A stretch of 64,000 nt of DNA from Micromonospora foliorum (lineage in GTDB: Bacteria; Actinomycetota; Actinomycetes; Mycobacteriales; Micromonosporaceae). The translations under genes and the position numbers were made by a program. A model generated the notes under the pieces. It did not search any database, was not told the DNA's origin, and was given only the letters and a program-made list of their open reading frames with translations. Below, one piece after another: positions 53,100-62,520 of this stretch (positions are counted from its first letter, which is position 1; every line of letters starts with the position of its first letter). The stretch covers positions 1 to 64,000 of the forward strand of contig NZ_JAKKFF010000446.1 in NCBI RefSeq assembly GCF_022229015.1, written 5' to 3'.

Positions 53100-55274
53100 G
53101 CCCCTCGCCGTGAGCAGCAGCTGCCCGAGTTCCTGGGTGCATCGGGTGAGCGCGACGTAGAGGCCGTTCCAGCCGCGCGGTTCGGCGGCGATGCCCTGAG
53201 GGTCGATGAGGAGCGTCGCGTCCCATTCCAATCCCTTGGACTGGGTCGCGGTGAGCACCGGCACCTCACTCAGCACGGCTTGGAGTGCGGCGATGCGGGC
53301 CGCGGGAGCGATGACGCCGACCGTGCCGCCGTGCCACCGTTGCTGCAACTGCCGCACTGCTTCGACGGCGGCACCGGCAAGCTCAGCGGTGGTGACGGTG
53401 AGCTCCCACGGAACGATGCCGGAGGAGCGTACCGCTCGTGGCGGGGTGTTGTGGCTGCCAGCCTTCCTCAGGACCGGTTCGGTGAGGTCCATGACCTCGC
53501 GCGGGGTCCGGTAGCAGATGGTGAGTTCCGCGGCGGTCCAGCGGTCTGCGAAAACGGCCTGCACCGCTTGTGCCCAAGTGGTGTGCCGATGCGCTGCCTC
53601 GGCCTGGTCGATGTCGCCGACGGCGGTGATGGAGCGACTGGGACACCGCCGCAGGACCATCTGCCACTGCATCTCGGACAGCTCCTGCGCCTCGTCGATG
53701 ACGACGTGCCCGTACACCCAGCCGCGCTGGCGGCGCGCACGGTCGGCGACGAACTCACCCTGTGGTTGCGGGGCGTCGACCTCGCCGAGCAGGTCGGCGA
53801 GGGCGTCGAGCAGAGGGATGTCGCTCGATGCCCATGGGGCGGGCTCGGCCGCGACGGCGGTGATCTCCTCGGGGGACAGCCCCGGAGCGAACCGGGCCAG
53901 CAGGGTGCGGTCGGTCAGGAGATCACCCAGCAGGGTTTCGGCGTCGCGGGTGGGCCACCATGCCTCGACGAACCGGGCGATGGCGGCGTCCTCGGCGATA
54001 CGACCACGCAGTTGCTCGATCTCCTCTTCGGAGAGCAACCCGTCGATGTCACTGCCGGTGGACGTACGGGCGGAGTGGTGCTCGTACCCCATGCCCCTGT
54101 CGACGCGGGCCAGGATGTCCTCGAACCCCTCCTCCATCTCGTCCATCAGCGCCTCGCGCTGCTCGGCGACGACATCGGCAAGGAGATGGTGCAACTGCTC
54201 GGCGAACACCGCGCGGGCACGGTGGTACGGGCGTCCCTGCACCGCCGAGGCGAGCGCCTGCGCCACGGTTGCGGCGGTGATGACGTAGAACTCGCCCTCC
54301 CAGCGCAGCTTCAGCTCGCGGGGCCGGGGGAGCAGCGACGCGACGTAGCTTTCGAGCGCGGGCTGCCAGAGGGCGCGGCCCTTGATCTCGGCGACGAGCC
54401 GGCTCTCGTCGCGACCCACCTGGATGTCGCTGAGCAGGGTGTCGCAGGTCGCCGAGACGACGGCGGTCTCACCGAGCGCGGGCAGCACCTGGGCGATGTA
54501 CCGGAGGAACCGCGGCGAGGGGCCGAGGACCAGGACCGCCTGGTCGGCCATCTTCCGGTGGGTGAACAGGAGGTACGCGACGCGGTGCAGAGCAACCACG
54601 GTCTTGCCCGTGCCGGGACCGCCCTGGACGATCAGCGGGCCGGTCGCCTCCGCCCGGATGATGTCGTCCTGTTCGCGTTGCAGGGTGGAGATCGCCGTCG
54701 ACATGCGCCCGGTGCGCCGCTGGTCGAGGGCGGCCAGCAGGGCGCCTTCGCCGACGAGTTCGGCCGTTGTGGTCCCGTCCAGTGGCTCGTCGTCCACGCC
54801 GACGACTGTCGACCCCGTCGTACGGATGTGCCGTCGCCGTGCCTGGCCCTGTGGGTCGACGGCCGTCGCGGTGTAGAACGGCCGAGCCGCGGAAGCGCGC
54901 CAGTCCACCAGCAGCGGCTCACCGTCCTCGGCATCGTTGCGGAGACCGACCCGGCCCACGTGGCGCACGGTGCCGTCAAGGCCGTCGAGGCGGCCGAAGA
55001 CCAACCCTTCCCCTGCTCGCCGGAGCTCGTCGTACTGCCGGCGGAGCATGCGCTGCCGGGCCTGCTCCAACGCGTCCAGGGCCTCTGCCGAAAGCTCGGC
55101 CTGTAGGTGGTCGGCCAGCCTGTCGCGCTGGGCCGTGGCCACGTCCAGGAACGCCTGTTCCTCGGCGACCGCGGATCGCCGCGCGGCACCCTCTGCGGTA
55201 GAGGGCAGTTGGCCGTCCGGTGTTGCTTCGCTGACGTCAACAGTGCCGTTGCGCAGAGCAGACTCCCGGTGCAT
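52980..55274 (-). CDS. helD: HelD-like superfamily 1 helicase/RNA polymerase recycling factor
   Basis: The 764-residue product is read from the ATG at 55274 (MHRESALRNGTV). The N-terminal helical arm (EQAFLDVATAQRDRLADHLQAEL) precedes DGTVRHVGRVGLRND and LLVDWRASAARPFYTATAVDPQGQARRRHI. The ATPase has Walker A GGPGTGKTVVALHR (about 218), DEAQELSEMQWQML and GDIDQAEAAHRHTTW. The C-terminal WNGLYVALTRCTQEL is the UvrD-type motif VI region. HelD proteins bind RNA polymerase and release stalled complexes; one branch gives rifamycin tolerance. I saw no clear rifamycin-associated element upstream. The C-terminus runs about 40 residues beyond motif VI into the antisense of the hydrolase gene. Confidence 0.88.
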   Translation of the reverse strand: MHRESALRNGTVDVSEATPDGQLPSTAEGAARRSAVAEEQAFLDVATAQRDRLADHLQAELSAEALDALEQARQRMLRRQYDELRRAGEGLVFGRLDGLDGTVRHVGRVGLRNDAEDGEPLLVDWRASAARPFYTATAVDPQGQARRRHIRTTGSTVVGVDDEPLDGTTTAELVGEGALLAALDQRRTGRMSTAISTLQREQDDIIRAEATGPLIVQGGPGTGKTVVALHRVAYLLFTHRKMADQAVLVLGPSPRFLRYIAQVLPALGETAVVSATCDTLLSDIQVGRDESRLVAEIKGRALWQPALESYVASLLPRPRELKLRWEGEFYVITAATVAQALASAVQGRPYHRARAVFAEQLHHLLADVVAEQREALMDEMEEGFEDILARVDRGMGYEHHSARTSTGSDIDGLLSEEEIEQLRGRIAEDAAIARFVEAWWPTRDAETLLGDLLTDRTLLARFAPGLSPEEITAVAAEPAPWASSDIPLLDALADLLGEVDAPQPQGEFVADRARRQRGWVYGHVVIDEAQELSEMQWQMVLRRCPSRSITAVGDIDQAEAAHRHTTWAQAVQAVFADRWTAAELTICYRTPREVMDLTEPVLRKAGSHNTPPRAVRSSGIVPWELTVTTAELAGAAVEAVRQLQQRWHGGTVGVIAPAARIAALQAVLSEVPVLTATQSKGLEWDATLLIDPQGIAAEPRGWNGLYVALTRCTQELGQLLLTARGSGQEVVQRRGQVVGVLLGDVVAGVDRVAAEIGGPRAPDG

Positions 55275-55493
55275 TCGCAAATCCCTGTATCGGTGTAACC
55301 CTCGGCCCGGACGAGCCGCAGTGCATTCGGCGGCAAGCATAGAGTTGCTTTTCCCCATCGGCCAGGAAATTCGCCGGCAGAGATCGGAGTCTCAATGCCT
55401 TGCAGTTCCGGGGTTGCTTGTGGCCTCACCAATCCGGATTCGCTTATTGACAGTCCAGTCCTTATCTGTTCTGCAGGTGCGTCCCCGCCCGGG

Positions 55494-56048
55494 TCAGCTC
55501 AGCGTGAAGGTCGCGTCGTCGACGTCGAAGGCCGTGGCGCCGTTGCCGGCCGTCTCGCTGGCGAGGAAGCTGACCGTCGCGGTGCGCTCGGTCGTCGCGG
55601 TCCCGCTCGACATGGCGTACTGCCGCCACTGCGCCCCGCCGTCGAAGGCCAGCGAGAACCTCGTCTTCGGGGGTATCCCGGTGACCGCCAGTCCGACGTT
55701 CAGGTAGTCGCCGCGGGTGGTCTCCGTGGTGGTGGTCCGCACCCAGAAACGGACCGTCAGGTCGCAGTTGGCCGGCACGGTGACGGTGGTGCGCAGCAGG
55801 TCGCTACGCGTCACGTCCAGCCCGGCGAAGGTGGCGTACGCGTGGCCGGTGTGTGCGGGCCGGGTCGCGTCGCCGAACACGACGATGCGGGGGCCGGCCG
55901 TCCAGCCGGTGGTGCCGTGCTCGAACCCGGGGTTCGGGTGGACCTGTCCGGTGCAGGGCGGGTCGGCGGCCGGCTGGCCGTGGGATGCCCCGGCCGTGGC
56001 CAGGAGTAGCAGGACCGCGGCCGAGGCGGTGGTGACGAAGGCCTTCAT
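55494..56048 (-). CDS. secreted beta-sandwich (carbohydrate-binding-like) protein
   Basis: The 184-residue product is read from the ATG at 56048 (MKAFVTTASAAVLLLLATAGASHG) behind GGGGAGAA. The signal peptide runs to about 24. The mature domain contains NPGFEHGTTGWTAG, a common start of CBM4/9-like jelly rolls, and repeating strands (DLLRTTVTVPANCDLTVRFWVRTTT, LAFDGGAQWRQYAMSSGTATTERTATVSFLAS, FDVDDATFTLS). It probably binds polysaccharide. It has no catalytic domain. It lies upstream of the carbohydrate-metabolism block. Confidence 0.78.
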   Translation of the reverse strand: MKAFVTTASAAVLLLLATAGASHGQPAADPPCTGQVHPNPGFEHGTTGWTAGPRIVVFGDATRPAHTGHAYATFAGLDVTRSDLLRTTVTVPANCDLTVRFWVRTTTTETTRGDYLNVGLAVTGIPPKTRFSLAFDGGAQWRQYAMSSGTATTERTATVSFLASETAGNGATAFDVDDATFTLS

Positions 56049-56173
56049 CGGTTCTCCCCGCGTCAATACATTCGAGGTGGTCAATACGTATCGACCATGC
56101 GCGATGGAGATGGGCGCGTCAAGCCCTTCCCGACGTCGGCCACGCGACGGTGGCCGACCGGAGCGTGCCCGTG

Positions 56174-58021
56174 TTACCGGCGGCGGCGGGCGTCAGCCTC
56201 GGTGTCGAGCAGGTCGTTGAGCGTCAGCGCGGAGTTGATCAGTGAGAGATGGCTGAACGCCTGGGGGTAGTTGCCGATCTGCTCCCCGGTCGCGGCGATC
56301 TCCTCGGCGTAGAGGCCGAGGTGGTTGCTGAAGGTGAACATCTTCTCGAACGTGAGGCGGGCGTCGTCGAGGCGGCCGGAACGGGCCAGCGCCTCGACGT
56401 ACCAGAAGGTGCACATGTTGAAGGTGCCCTCGTGGCCCGGGAGACCGTCGGGGGAGTGGACCGGGTCGTACCGGTGGACCAGGCTGTCGGAGACCAGCTC
56501 GCGCTCGATCGCCTGCAAGGTGGACTGCCACAGTGGGTCGCTCGGCGTGACGAAACCGACCGCCGGCATGGCGAGCAGCGCCGCGTCCAGCACGGTCTCG
56601 TCGTACGCCTGCACGAAGGTGCCGCGGGCCCGGTCGTATCCGCGGGCCATGACCTGGTCGTAGATGCGGTTGCGTTGCTCGGTCCAGCAGGTCATGTCCC
56701 CGGGGCGGCCGGTGCGGGTGGCCAGCCGGATGGCCCGGTCCAGCGCGACCCAGGACATCACCCGGCCGAAGGTGTAGTTGCGGGGGTGGTGGCGGCTCTC
56801 CCAGATGCCGGCGTCGGGCTGGTCCCAGTTGTGGCAGAGCCAGTCGACGAGCCGGACGGTGCTCTTCCACACCTGGTGCGAGACGCGGATGCCCTGCTCG
56901 TCGGCGAGGTGCATGGCGTAGAGCGCCTCCCCGTGGATGTCGAGCTGGACCTGGTCGGCGGCGCCGTTGCCGATCCGCACCGGCCGGGAGCCGCGGTAGC
57001 CCTCCAGGTGGTCCAGCACCTCCTCGTGCAGGTCCGAGGAGCCGTCCACCCGGTACATGATCTTCAGTGGGTCCTGGTGGTCGCCGGCCTCGCGGATCCG
57101 CTCGTCCAGCCAGTTCATGTACCGGCCGACCTCCTCGGTGAAGCCGAGGCCGAGCAGCGCGTGCACCGAGAACGACGTGTCGCGTACCCAGGTGTAGCGG
57201 TAGTCCCAGTTACGGGTCCCGCCGACCAGTTCCGGCAGCGCGGCGGTGGGCGCGGCGATCATCGCGCCGGTGGGCGCGTACGTCATGAGTTTCAGCGTGA
57301 TGGCGGAGCGCTCCACCATCTCCCGCCAACGGCCGGTGTAGCGGGAGCGTTCGAGCCAGCGTCGCCAGTAGTCCCGGGTCCACTCGAACATGCCCTGGAT
57401 CTCTTCCGGCGGGATGACGCGCGGCTCGGCGCCGCCGGTTTCCAGGACCACCCCGCCGGTGTCGCCTTCGTTCAACGTGCCGTACGCGACGAGGTCGCCG
57501 CCCTCGAGGTGGACGTCACCCTGTTCGGAGATCAACCGCCGCACGGGGTCGACCGGGTTGAACGTCAGCGTCGCCGACCGGCTGCGGAAGACGTAACCGT
57601 TGTGGTGGCGTTCCAACTGGTGCTCTTCGCGGGCGTAGTCGAACCGCGGCCGGCACTCCACCCGGAAACGCATGCTGCCTCGGACCATGGTGACGGTGCG
57701 GACCAGCCGGTGCGCGTCGGTGGCCCGCTCGCCGGTGACCGGCATGAAGTCCATCACCTCGGCCACACCGTCGGCGCTGATGAACCGGGTGATCAGGATG
57801 GGTGTGCCGGGGAGGTAGAGCTGCTTGGTCACGTACCGCACGTCGTGCGGCGCGATCTGGAAGTAGCCGCCCTTCTCCTTGTCCAGCAGCGCGGCGAAGA
57901 TGCTCGGCGAGTCGAACCGCGGCGCGCAGAACCAGTCGACCGTCCCGTCACACGTCACCAACGCGGCGGTCTGCAGGTCGCCGATGAGCCCGTGATCCTC
58001 GATCGCCGGATAGCTGTCCAC
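56174..58021 (-). CDS. glycoside hydrolase family 15 (trehalase/glucoamylase-like)
   Basis: The 615-residue product starts at GTG 58021 behind GGGGAGAG. N-terminal AIEDHGLIGDLQTAALVTCDGTVDWFCAPRFDSPSIFAALLD is the beta domain typical of actinobacterial GH15 trehalases. The catalytic (alpha/alpha)6 barrel has RNWDYRYTWVRDTSF, where Arg-Asp and the first acid lie. GNGAADQVQLDIHGEALYAM follows, with the conserved Glu, then EGTFNMCTFWYVEALARSGRLDDARLTFEKMF near the end with the second Glu. No signal peptide, so it is cytoplasmic. It hydrolyses alpha-1,1 or alpha-1,4 glucosides. It is downstream of the LacI gene on the same strand. Confidence 0.92.
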   Translation of the reverse strand: MDSYPAIEDHGLIGDLQTAALVTCDGTVDWFCAPRFDSPSIFAALLDKEKGGYFQIAPHDVRYVTKQLYLPGTPILITRFISADGVAEVMDFMPVTGERATDAHRLVRTVTMVRGSMRFRVECRPRFDYAREEHQLERHHNGYVFRSRSATLTFNPVDPVRRLISEQGDVHLEGGDLVAYGTLNEGDTGGVVLETGGAEPRVIPPEEIQGMFEWTRDYWRRWLERSRYTGRWREMVERSAITLKLMTYAPTGAMIAAPTAALPELVGGTRNWDYRYTWVRDTSFSVHALLGLGFTEEVGRYMNWLDERIREAGDHQDPLKIMYRVDGSSDLHEEVLDHLEGYRGSRPVRIGNGAADQVQLDIHGEALYAMHLADEQGIRVSHQVWKSTVRLVDWLCHNWDQPDAGIWESRHHPRNYTFGRVMSWVALDRAIRLATRTGRPGDMTCWTEQRNRIYDQVMARGYDRARGTFVQAYDETVLDAALLAMPAVGFVTPSDPLWQSTLQAIERELVSDSLVHRYDPVHSPDGLPGHEGTFNMCTFWYVEALARSGRLDDARLTFEKMFTFSNHLGLYAEEIAATGEQIGNYPQAFSHLSLINSALTLNDLLDTEADARRRR

Positions 58022-58172
58022 GTCTCTCCCCGGTTCGGCTGCGTCCTGCGCATCGAACCTAGGGGGAGAATCGTCGACTTAGGTGAGATTCACGTTCCGC
58101 CACCCTGTCGCGTGCCCCCAGGTGCCACGGCGACGGCCGCGGCGGCGCTGGAGCCGTGGTTGGCCCGGGGTG

Positions 58173-59153
58173 TCAGTGGTGCGGGCGGCAGGACGACCGG
58201 ATGACCAGCTCGGTGGGGAGCCGGATGTGGGTGTCCCGCTCGACGCCGGCGATCAGGTCGATGAGCAGGCGCAACGCCTCGGCGCCCATCCGCTGCAGCG
58301 GCTGCATGATGGTCGTCAGCGGCGGGTTGACCAGCGCCGACTCCGGGACGTTGTCGAAGCCGATCACCGACAGGTCGTCGGGCACCGACAGGCCCATGTC
58401 GCGGGCCACGGTCATCGTGGAGATCGCGGAGAGGTCGTTACCCGCGAAGATCGCGCTCGGCCGGTCGGTGAGGGCGAGAAGCTCCGCGGCAGTGCCGGCG
58501 GCGCTCTCGATCCGGAACCCGCCGACGCGGACGAGCCGCTCGTCCACCGGCACGCCGGCCTCGGCCATCGCACTGCGGAAGCCGGCCTCGCGTAACTGCG
58601 CCGACTTCAGGTCGGTGCGGCCACTGATGTGCCCGATCCGCGTGTGGCCGAGGGACAGTAGGTAGTTGGTCGCCAGCACGGCGCCGGCGAAGTTGTCCGA
58701 ATCGACGGTGGGCAGGTCGGACGGCCCGGTGTGTGGGTCGACGGCCACGACGTGGAAGCTGTGTTCGGTCTCGACCACGGTCGGCGTGACGATCACGGCG
58801 CCGTCGATGAGAGTGCCGGAGAGTCGGGCGAGTGAGCGCCGCTCCCACCCCACGGCGGCGCCCTCGCCGTCCCCGCTGGAGTAGGCCAGCAGCTGGTATC
58901 CGCTCCCCGCGACCTCCTGGGACGCCCCCTTGAGCAGCTCGGTCGAGAACGGCTCGAACTCGGCGACCAGGATGCCGAGCACGTTGGTGCGGTGGCTGCG
59001 CAGGCTCTGCGCCCCCAGGCTCGCCTCGTAGCCGAGCTCGTGGATGACCTGCTGGACGCGCTCCACGGTCGCCTGGGCCACGCCGTAGCGGCCGTTGACA
59101 ACCTTCGACACGGTCGCGACCGAGACGCCGGCAGTACGTGCCACATCCGACAT
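58173..59153 (-). CDS. LacI-family transcriptional regulator
   Basis: The product has about 326 residues from the ATG at 59153 (MSDVARTAGVSVATVSKVVNGRYGVAQATVERVQQVIHELGY); an upstream GTG/TTG could add up to 33 residues. The N-terminal HTH and hinge (LGAQSLRSHRTNVLGILVAEFEPF) are followed by a periplasmic-binding-type sensor domain (IFAGNDLSAISTMTVARDMGLSVPDDLSVIGFDNVPESALVNPPLTTIMQP). It is divergent from the sugar ABC operon. An ATCG-N4-CGAT site overlaps the -35 of that operon, so sugar-relieved repression is likely. Confidence 0.93.
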   Translation of the reverse strand: MSDVARTAGVSVATVSKVVNGRYGVAQATVERVQQVIHELGYEASLGAQSLRSHRTNVLGILVAEFEPFSTELLKGASQEVAGSGYQLLAYSSGDGEGAAVGWERRSLARLSGTLIDGAVIVTPTVVETEHSFHVVAVDPHTGPSDLPTVDSDNFAGAVLATNYLLSLGHTRIGHISGRTDLKSAQLREAGFRSAMAEAGVPVDERLVRVGGFRIESAAGTAAELLALTDRPSAIFAGNDLSAISTMTVARDMGLSVPDDLSVIGFDNVPESALVNPPLTTIMQPLQRMGAEALRLLIDLIAGVERDTHIRLPTELVIRSSCRPHH

Positions 59154-59231
59154 CTTGACGCGCTGCTGAAACACCACGTCGATGATGATAGGGCCCCGCC
59201 GGGGGTGCGTCGTCGGCGACTCGAAAACGTT

Positions 59232-59243
59232 ATCGATACCGAT
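59232..59243. promoter_or_regulatory. LacI operator candidate
   Basis: ATCGATACCGAT (ATCG-N4-CGAT) is an imperfect palindrome overlapping the first base of the -35 element at 59243, in the gap between the divergent LacI and binding-protein genes. Confidence 0.45.
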
Positions 59244-59270
59244 TGACATCAAGTTACATGACTGTAAAAC
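59243..59270 (+). promoter_or_regulatory. promoter of the sugar ABC operon
   Basis: A consensus -35 TTGACA (59243-59248), a 16-nt spacer with TG just before the -10, and TAAAAC (59265-59270) lie about 45 nt before the binding-protein start at 59317. Confidence 0.6.
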
Positions 59271-59316
59271 TTCGCCGCAGGCCGAGTACCGCGACTGACT
59301 AGTCGAGGAGACATCG

Positions 59317-60624
59317 ATGGCAACGAAGCGGCGTGCGAGTGCCGTTCTGGCACTGTTAATGACAAGTGTTGTCGTCCTCGCCGGGTGTTCCGGCGGCGGC
59401 GAAGAGGCAGCCTCTCAGAGCGAGCTGTACAAGGACCCGGTGACCCTGACCTGGTGGCACAACGCCTCACAGGACGGGCCCGGCAAGACCTACTGGGAGA
59501 AGGTCGCCAAGGACTTCTCCGCGCTCCACCCCACCGTCAAGATCGAGATCGAGGCGATCGAGACGAACCAGCTCCAGCGCACCCGGCTCCCTGCCGCGCT
59601 GCTGAGCAGCGACCCGCCGGACATCTTCCAGGCCTGGGGCGGCGGCGAGATGACCGAGCAGGTGGAGGCCGACTACCTCAAGGAGATCACCGACCAGACC
59701 AAGACCGAGGTCGGCAACATCGGCAGCGCCGCGGAGATCTGGCAGGTCAAGGGCAAGCAGTACGGCCTGCCGTTCCGGATGGGCATCGAGGGCATCTGGT
59801 ACAACAAGGAAATGTTCGCCAAGGCGGGCATCGCGGCTCCGCCGACTACCTTCGAGGAGCTCAACACCGCGGTCACCAAGCTCAAGGCGACCAACGTCAT
59901 TCCGATCGCCGTGGGCGCCGGTGACAAGTGGCCGGCCGCGCACTGGTGGTACAACATGGCGCTGCGCGCCTGCTCGGTCGACGCCCTCAAGAAGGCCTCG
60001 GCGGAGAAGAACTTCGACGACCCGTGCTTCGTCAAGGCCGGGCAGGACCTGAAGGCGTTCATCGACACCAAGCCGTTCCAGCCCAACTTCATCGCCACGC
60101 CGGGCCAGAACGACCCGACCAGCGCCAACGGCATGCTCGCCAACGGCAAGGCCGCGATGGAGCTCATGGGTGACTGGAACCGCGGCACGCTGGACACCGT
60201 CACCACGGACAAGGCGAAGCTCGCGTCGTTCCTCGGCTGGTTCCCGGTGCCGGCGATCTCCGGTTCGCCGGGCGACCCGAAGGCCGCTCTCGGCGGTGGC
60301 GACGGGTTCTCCTGCGCCAAGAACGCCCCGGCCGAGTGCGTCGAGTTCCTCAAGTACCTCGTGAGCCCCGAGGTGCAGAAGGGCTACGCCGAGACCGGCA
60401 CCGGCCTGCCTGTCGCCAAGGGCGCGGCGGACGCCGTGAAGGACCCCGCGCTGAAGTCCATCCTGGAGGCCACCTCCGGGGCGAGCTACGTCCAGCTCTG
60501 GCTGGACACGGCGTACGGCAGCACCGTCGGCAACGCGATGAACGACGCGATCGTCGCCATCTTCGCCGGCAACGGGACGCCTGAGAAGGTCGTCTCGGCA
60601 ATGAAGGCGGCCGCAAGCAAGTGA
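59317..60624 (+). CDS. extracellular sugar-binding lipoprotein
   Basis: The 435-residue product starts at the ATG behind GAGGAGA. The lipobox LAGC (Cys near 24) follows a short hydrophobic core. The mature protein is a family-1 solute-binding protein: VTLTWWHNASQDGPGKTYWEKVAKDFSALHPTVKIEIEAIE, LLSSDPPDIFQAWGGGEMTEQVE, LPFRMGIEGIWYNKEMFAKAGI and the late KYLVSPEVQKGYAETGTGLPV. It delivers an oligosaccharide to the two permeases that follow. With a GH3 enzyme downstream, a beta-linked oligosaccharide such as xylo- or cello-oligomers is likely (inference). Confidence 0.94.
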   Translation: MATKRRASAVLALLMTSVVVLAGCSGGGEEAASQSELYKDPVTLTWWHNASQDGPGKTYWEKVAKDFSALHPTVKIEIEAIETNQLQRTRLPAALLSSDPPDIFQAWGGGEMTEQVEADYLKEITDQTKTEVGNIGSAAEIWQVKGKQYGLPFRMGIEGIWYNKEMFAKAGIAAPPTTFEELNTAVTKLKATNVIPIAVGAGDKWPAAHWWYNMALRACSVDALKKASAEKNFDDPCFVKAGQDLKAFIDTKPFQPNFIATPGQNDPTSANGMLANGKAAMELMGDWNRGTLDTVTTDKAKLASFLGWFPVPAISGSPGDPKAALGGGDGFSCAKNAPAECVEFLKYLVSPEVQKGYAETGTGLPVAKGAADAVKDPALKSILEATSGASYVQLWLDTAYGSTVGNAMNDAIVAIFAGNGTPEKVVSAMKAAASK

Positions 60625-61619
60625 CCTCCGCCAACCAGATCCGTATGCCCGCCGGCGGCGCTTCCGCGTCGCCGGCGGGCCCCCACAAGGCCGGGCGCGA
60701 GTCCGCCCGCCGAGCCGACAACCGCCGCAAGTGGTACGAGATCATCGGGCTCACCACGCCGGCCGTCGTCATCTACGTGATGTTCGTGCTGGTCCCGATG
60801 GGCTTCGCGGTCTACTACAGTCTGTTCCGGTGGCGCGGGGTCGGGCCTCCCACCGAGTTCGTCGGCCTGCGGAACTACACCCTCGCCTTCCAGGACCCGA
60901 TCTTCCTCGACGCGTTGCGCAACAACGCCATCATCGTGTTCGGGTCGCTGCTGATCCAGGGCCCGATCGCCCTGGGCGTCGCCCTGCTGCTCAACCGCCG
61001 CTTCCGTGGGCGGGCGGTGTTCCGCCTGCTGGTGTTCGTGCCGTACGTGCTGGCCGAGGTCACCGTCGGCATCATGTGGAAGCTGTTGCTGACCGACCAA
61101 GGCACGGTCGATGCTCTGCTGCGGTCCCTGGGAATGGGCGGCCTGGTGCAGGCCTGGCTCGCCGACCTGGATGTGGTCATCTGGACCCTGCTGGCCGTCC
61201 TCACCTGGAAGTACGTCGGCTTCGCCATCATCCTGCTCCTCGCCGGACTGTCCAACGTGCCCGACGAACTGACCGAGGCGGCGGCCATCGACGGCGCGAG
61301 CTGGTGGCAGATCCAACGGCACGTCACGATCCCGCTGCTCGGCCCGACGATCCGGATCTGGATGTTCCTGTCCATGATCGGCTCACTGCAGATCTTCGAC
61401 ATGATCTGGGTGACCTCGGTGCCCGCGGTGCGGTCCCTCGGCGCATCGGCCACCATGGCGACCTACATGGTGGACAACGGGTTCTTCGCCCGGCTCTGGG
61501 GTTACGGCAACGCTGTGGCGGTAATCCTGTTCGTCATCTCCTTCGTGGCGGCGCTGCTGTTCCAGCGGTTCCTGCTCCGCCGCGACATCGAGGGCGCCAT
61601 CACCGGAAGGGCGAAGTGA
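60621..61619 (+). CDS. sugar ABC transporter permease 1 (MalF-like)
   Basis: The 332-residue product starts at GTG 60621, overlapping the binding-protein stop by 4 bp. Six membrane helices are visible, starting with EIIGLTTPAVVIYVMFVLVPMGFAVYYSLF. The EAA loop EAAAIDGASWWQIQRHVTIPLLGPTI couples to an ATPase. The N-terminal cytoplasmic tail is basic. No ATPase gene is in the operon. Such carbohydrate importers in actinomycetes usually share the multitask ATPase MsiK encoded elsewhere. Confidence 0.93.
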   Translation: MTSANQIRMPAGGASASPAGPHKAGRESARRADNRRKWYEIIGLTTPAVVIYVMFVLVPMGFAVYYSLFRWRGVGPPTEFVGLRNYTLAFQDPIFLDALRNNAIIVFGSLLIQGPIALGVALLLNRRFRGRAVFRLLVFVPYVLAEVTVGIMWKLLLTDQGTVDALLRSLGMGGLVQAWLADLDVVIWTLLAVLTWKYVGFAIILLLAGLSNVPDELTEAAAIDGASWWQIQRHVTIPLLGPTIRIWMFLSMIGSLQIFDMIWVTSVPAVRSLGASATMATYMVDNGFFARLWGYGNAVAVILFVISFVAALLFQRFLLRRDIEGAITGRAK

Positions 61620-61621
61620 CG

Positions 61622-62482
61622 ATGGCCGTGAACACGGTTCTCCCCCCGTCCACCGGGCGCCGCCAGGTTTCCTGGGGCACGCCGCTCACCTACGCGCTCG
61701 CCCTCGCGATCGCGGCGGTGTCGATCGCCCCGGTCCTCTACGTGGTCATCGGCGGGTTCCGCACCACCCCGCAGATCGTCGCGGACCCGGCCGGCCTGCC
61801 CGACCCGTTCGTCTGGGACAACTACGCCAGGGTGCTGACCCAGAGCAACTTCTGGCAACAGGCGTTCAACAGTGCGGTCATCGCCCTCGGCACCACGCTG
61901 GCCGTGGTCGTGCTCGGGCTGGCCGCCGCGTTCGTGCTCGCCCGCTACCACTTCCGCGGGCGGGAGGGGCTCTACACCTTCTTCACCCTCGGCCTGCTGT
62001 TCCCAGCCGGGGCGGCGATCCTGCCGCTCTACCTCATGTTGCGTGACCTGAACCTGATCAACTCCTACTACGCGGTGATCCTCCCGCAGGTCGCCTTCTC
62101 ACTACCACTGACGATCGTGATCCTGCGTCCCTTCCTCTCGGCCATCCCGAGAGAGTTGGAGGATGCCGCCGCCATCGATGGCGCGAGTCGGCTCGGTTTC
62201 CTCTGGCGCGTCGCGATGCCGCTGTCGCGGCCCGCGCTCGTCACCGTTGGCGTCCTGGCGTTCGTGGCGAGCTGGAACTCGTTCCTGCTGCCGCTGCTCG
62301 TGCTCAGCGACGTCAACCTGCACACCCTGCCGCTGGGCGTGCAGAACTTCTCCAGCCAGTACACCACCGACACGGCAGGCGTACTCGCCTTCACCTCGCT
62401 GGCGATGCTGCCGGCACTGCTCTTCTTCACGCTCGCGGAGAAGCAGATCGTCGGTGGCCTGCAGGGTGCGGTCAAGGGCTGA
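61622..62482 (+). CDS. sugar ABC transporter permease 2 (MalG-like)
   Basis: The product has 286 residues from the ATG at 61622; GTG 61616, which overlaps the preceding stop, is an equal candidate. Six membrane helices are visible. The EAA loop reads LEDAAAIDGASRLGFLWRVAMPLSRPAL, and the C-terminal FTLAEKQIVGGLQGAVKG is typical of MalG-type permeases. It pairs with the upstream permease to form the membrane channel. Confidence 0.93.
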   Translation: MAVNTVLPPSTGRRQVSWGTPLTYALALAIAAVSIAPVLYVVIGGFRTTPQIVADPAGLPDPFVWDNYARVLTQSNFWQQAFNSAVIALGTTLAVVVLGLAAAFVLARYHFRGREGLYTFFTLGLLFPAGAAILPLYLMLRDLNLINSYYAVILPQVAFSLPLTIVILRPFLSAIPRELEDAAAIDGASRLGFLWRVAMPLSRPALVTVGVLAFVASWNSFLLPLLVLSDVNLHTLPLGVQNFSSQYTTDTAGVLAFTSLAMLPALLFFTLAEKQIVGGLQGAVKG

Positions 62483-62520
62483 GCGGCAGCGGTACGAGCA
62501 CAACCACAGGAAGGCACAGC

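Noticed and set aside
53280-55106. 608-codon plus-strand ORF opposite the helicase
   Set aside because: Antisense shadow; the helicase Walker and motif VI sequences are on the minus strand.
55390-55450. Possible rifamycin-associated element upstream of the HelD-like gene
   Set aside because: A GGGGTTGCTTGTGGCC stretch is present but does not align with the inverted-repeat consensus I know for that element.
56249-58204. 651-codon plus-strand ORF
   Set aside because: Antisense shadow of the GH15 gene, whose catalytic motifs are all on the minus strand.
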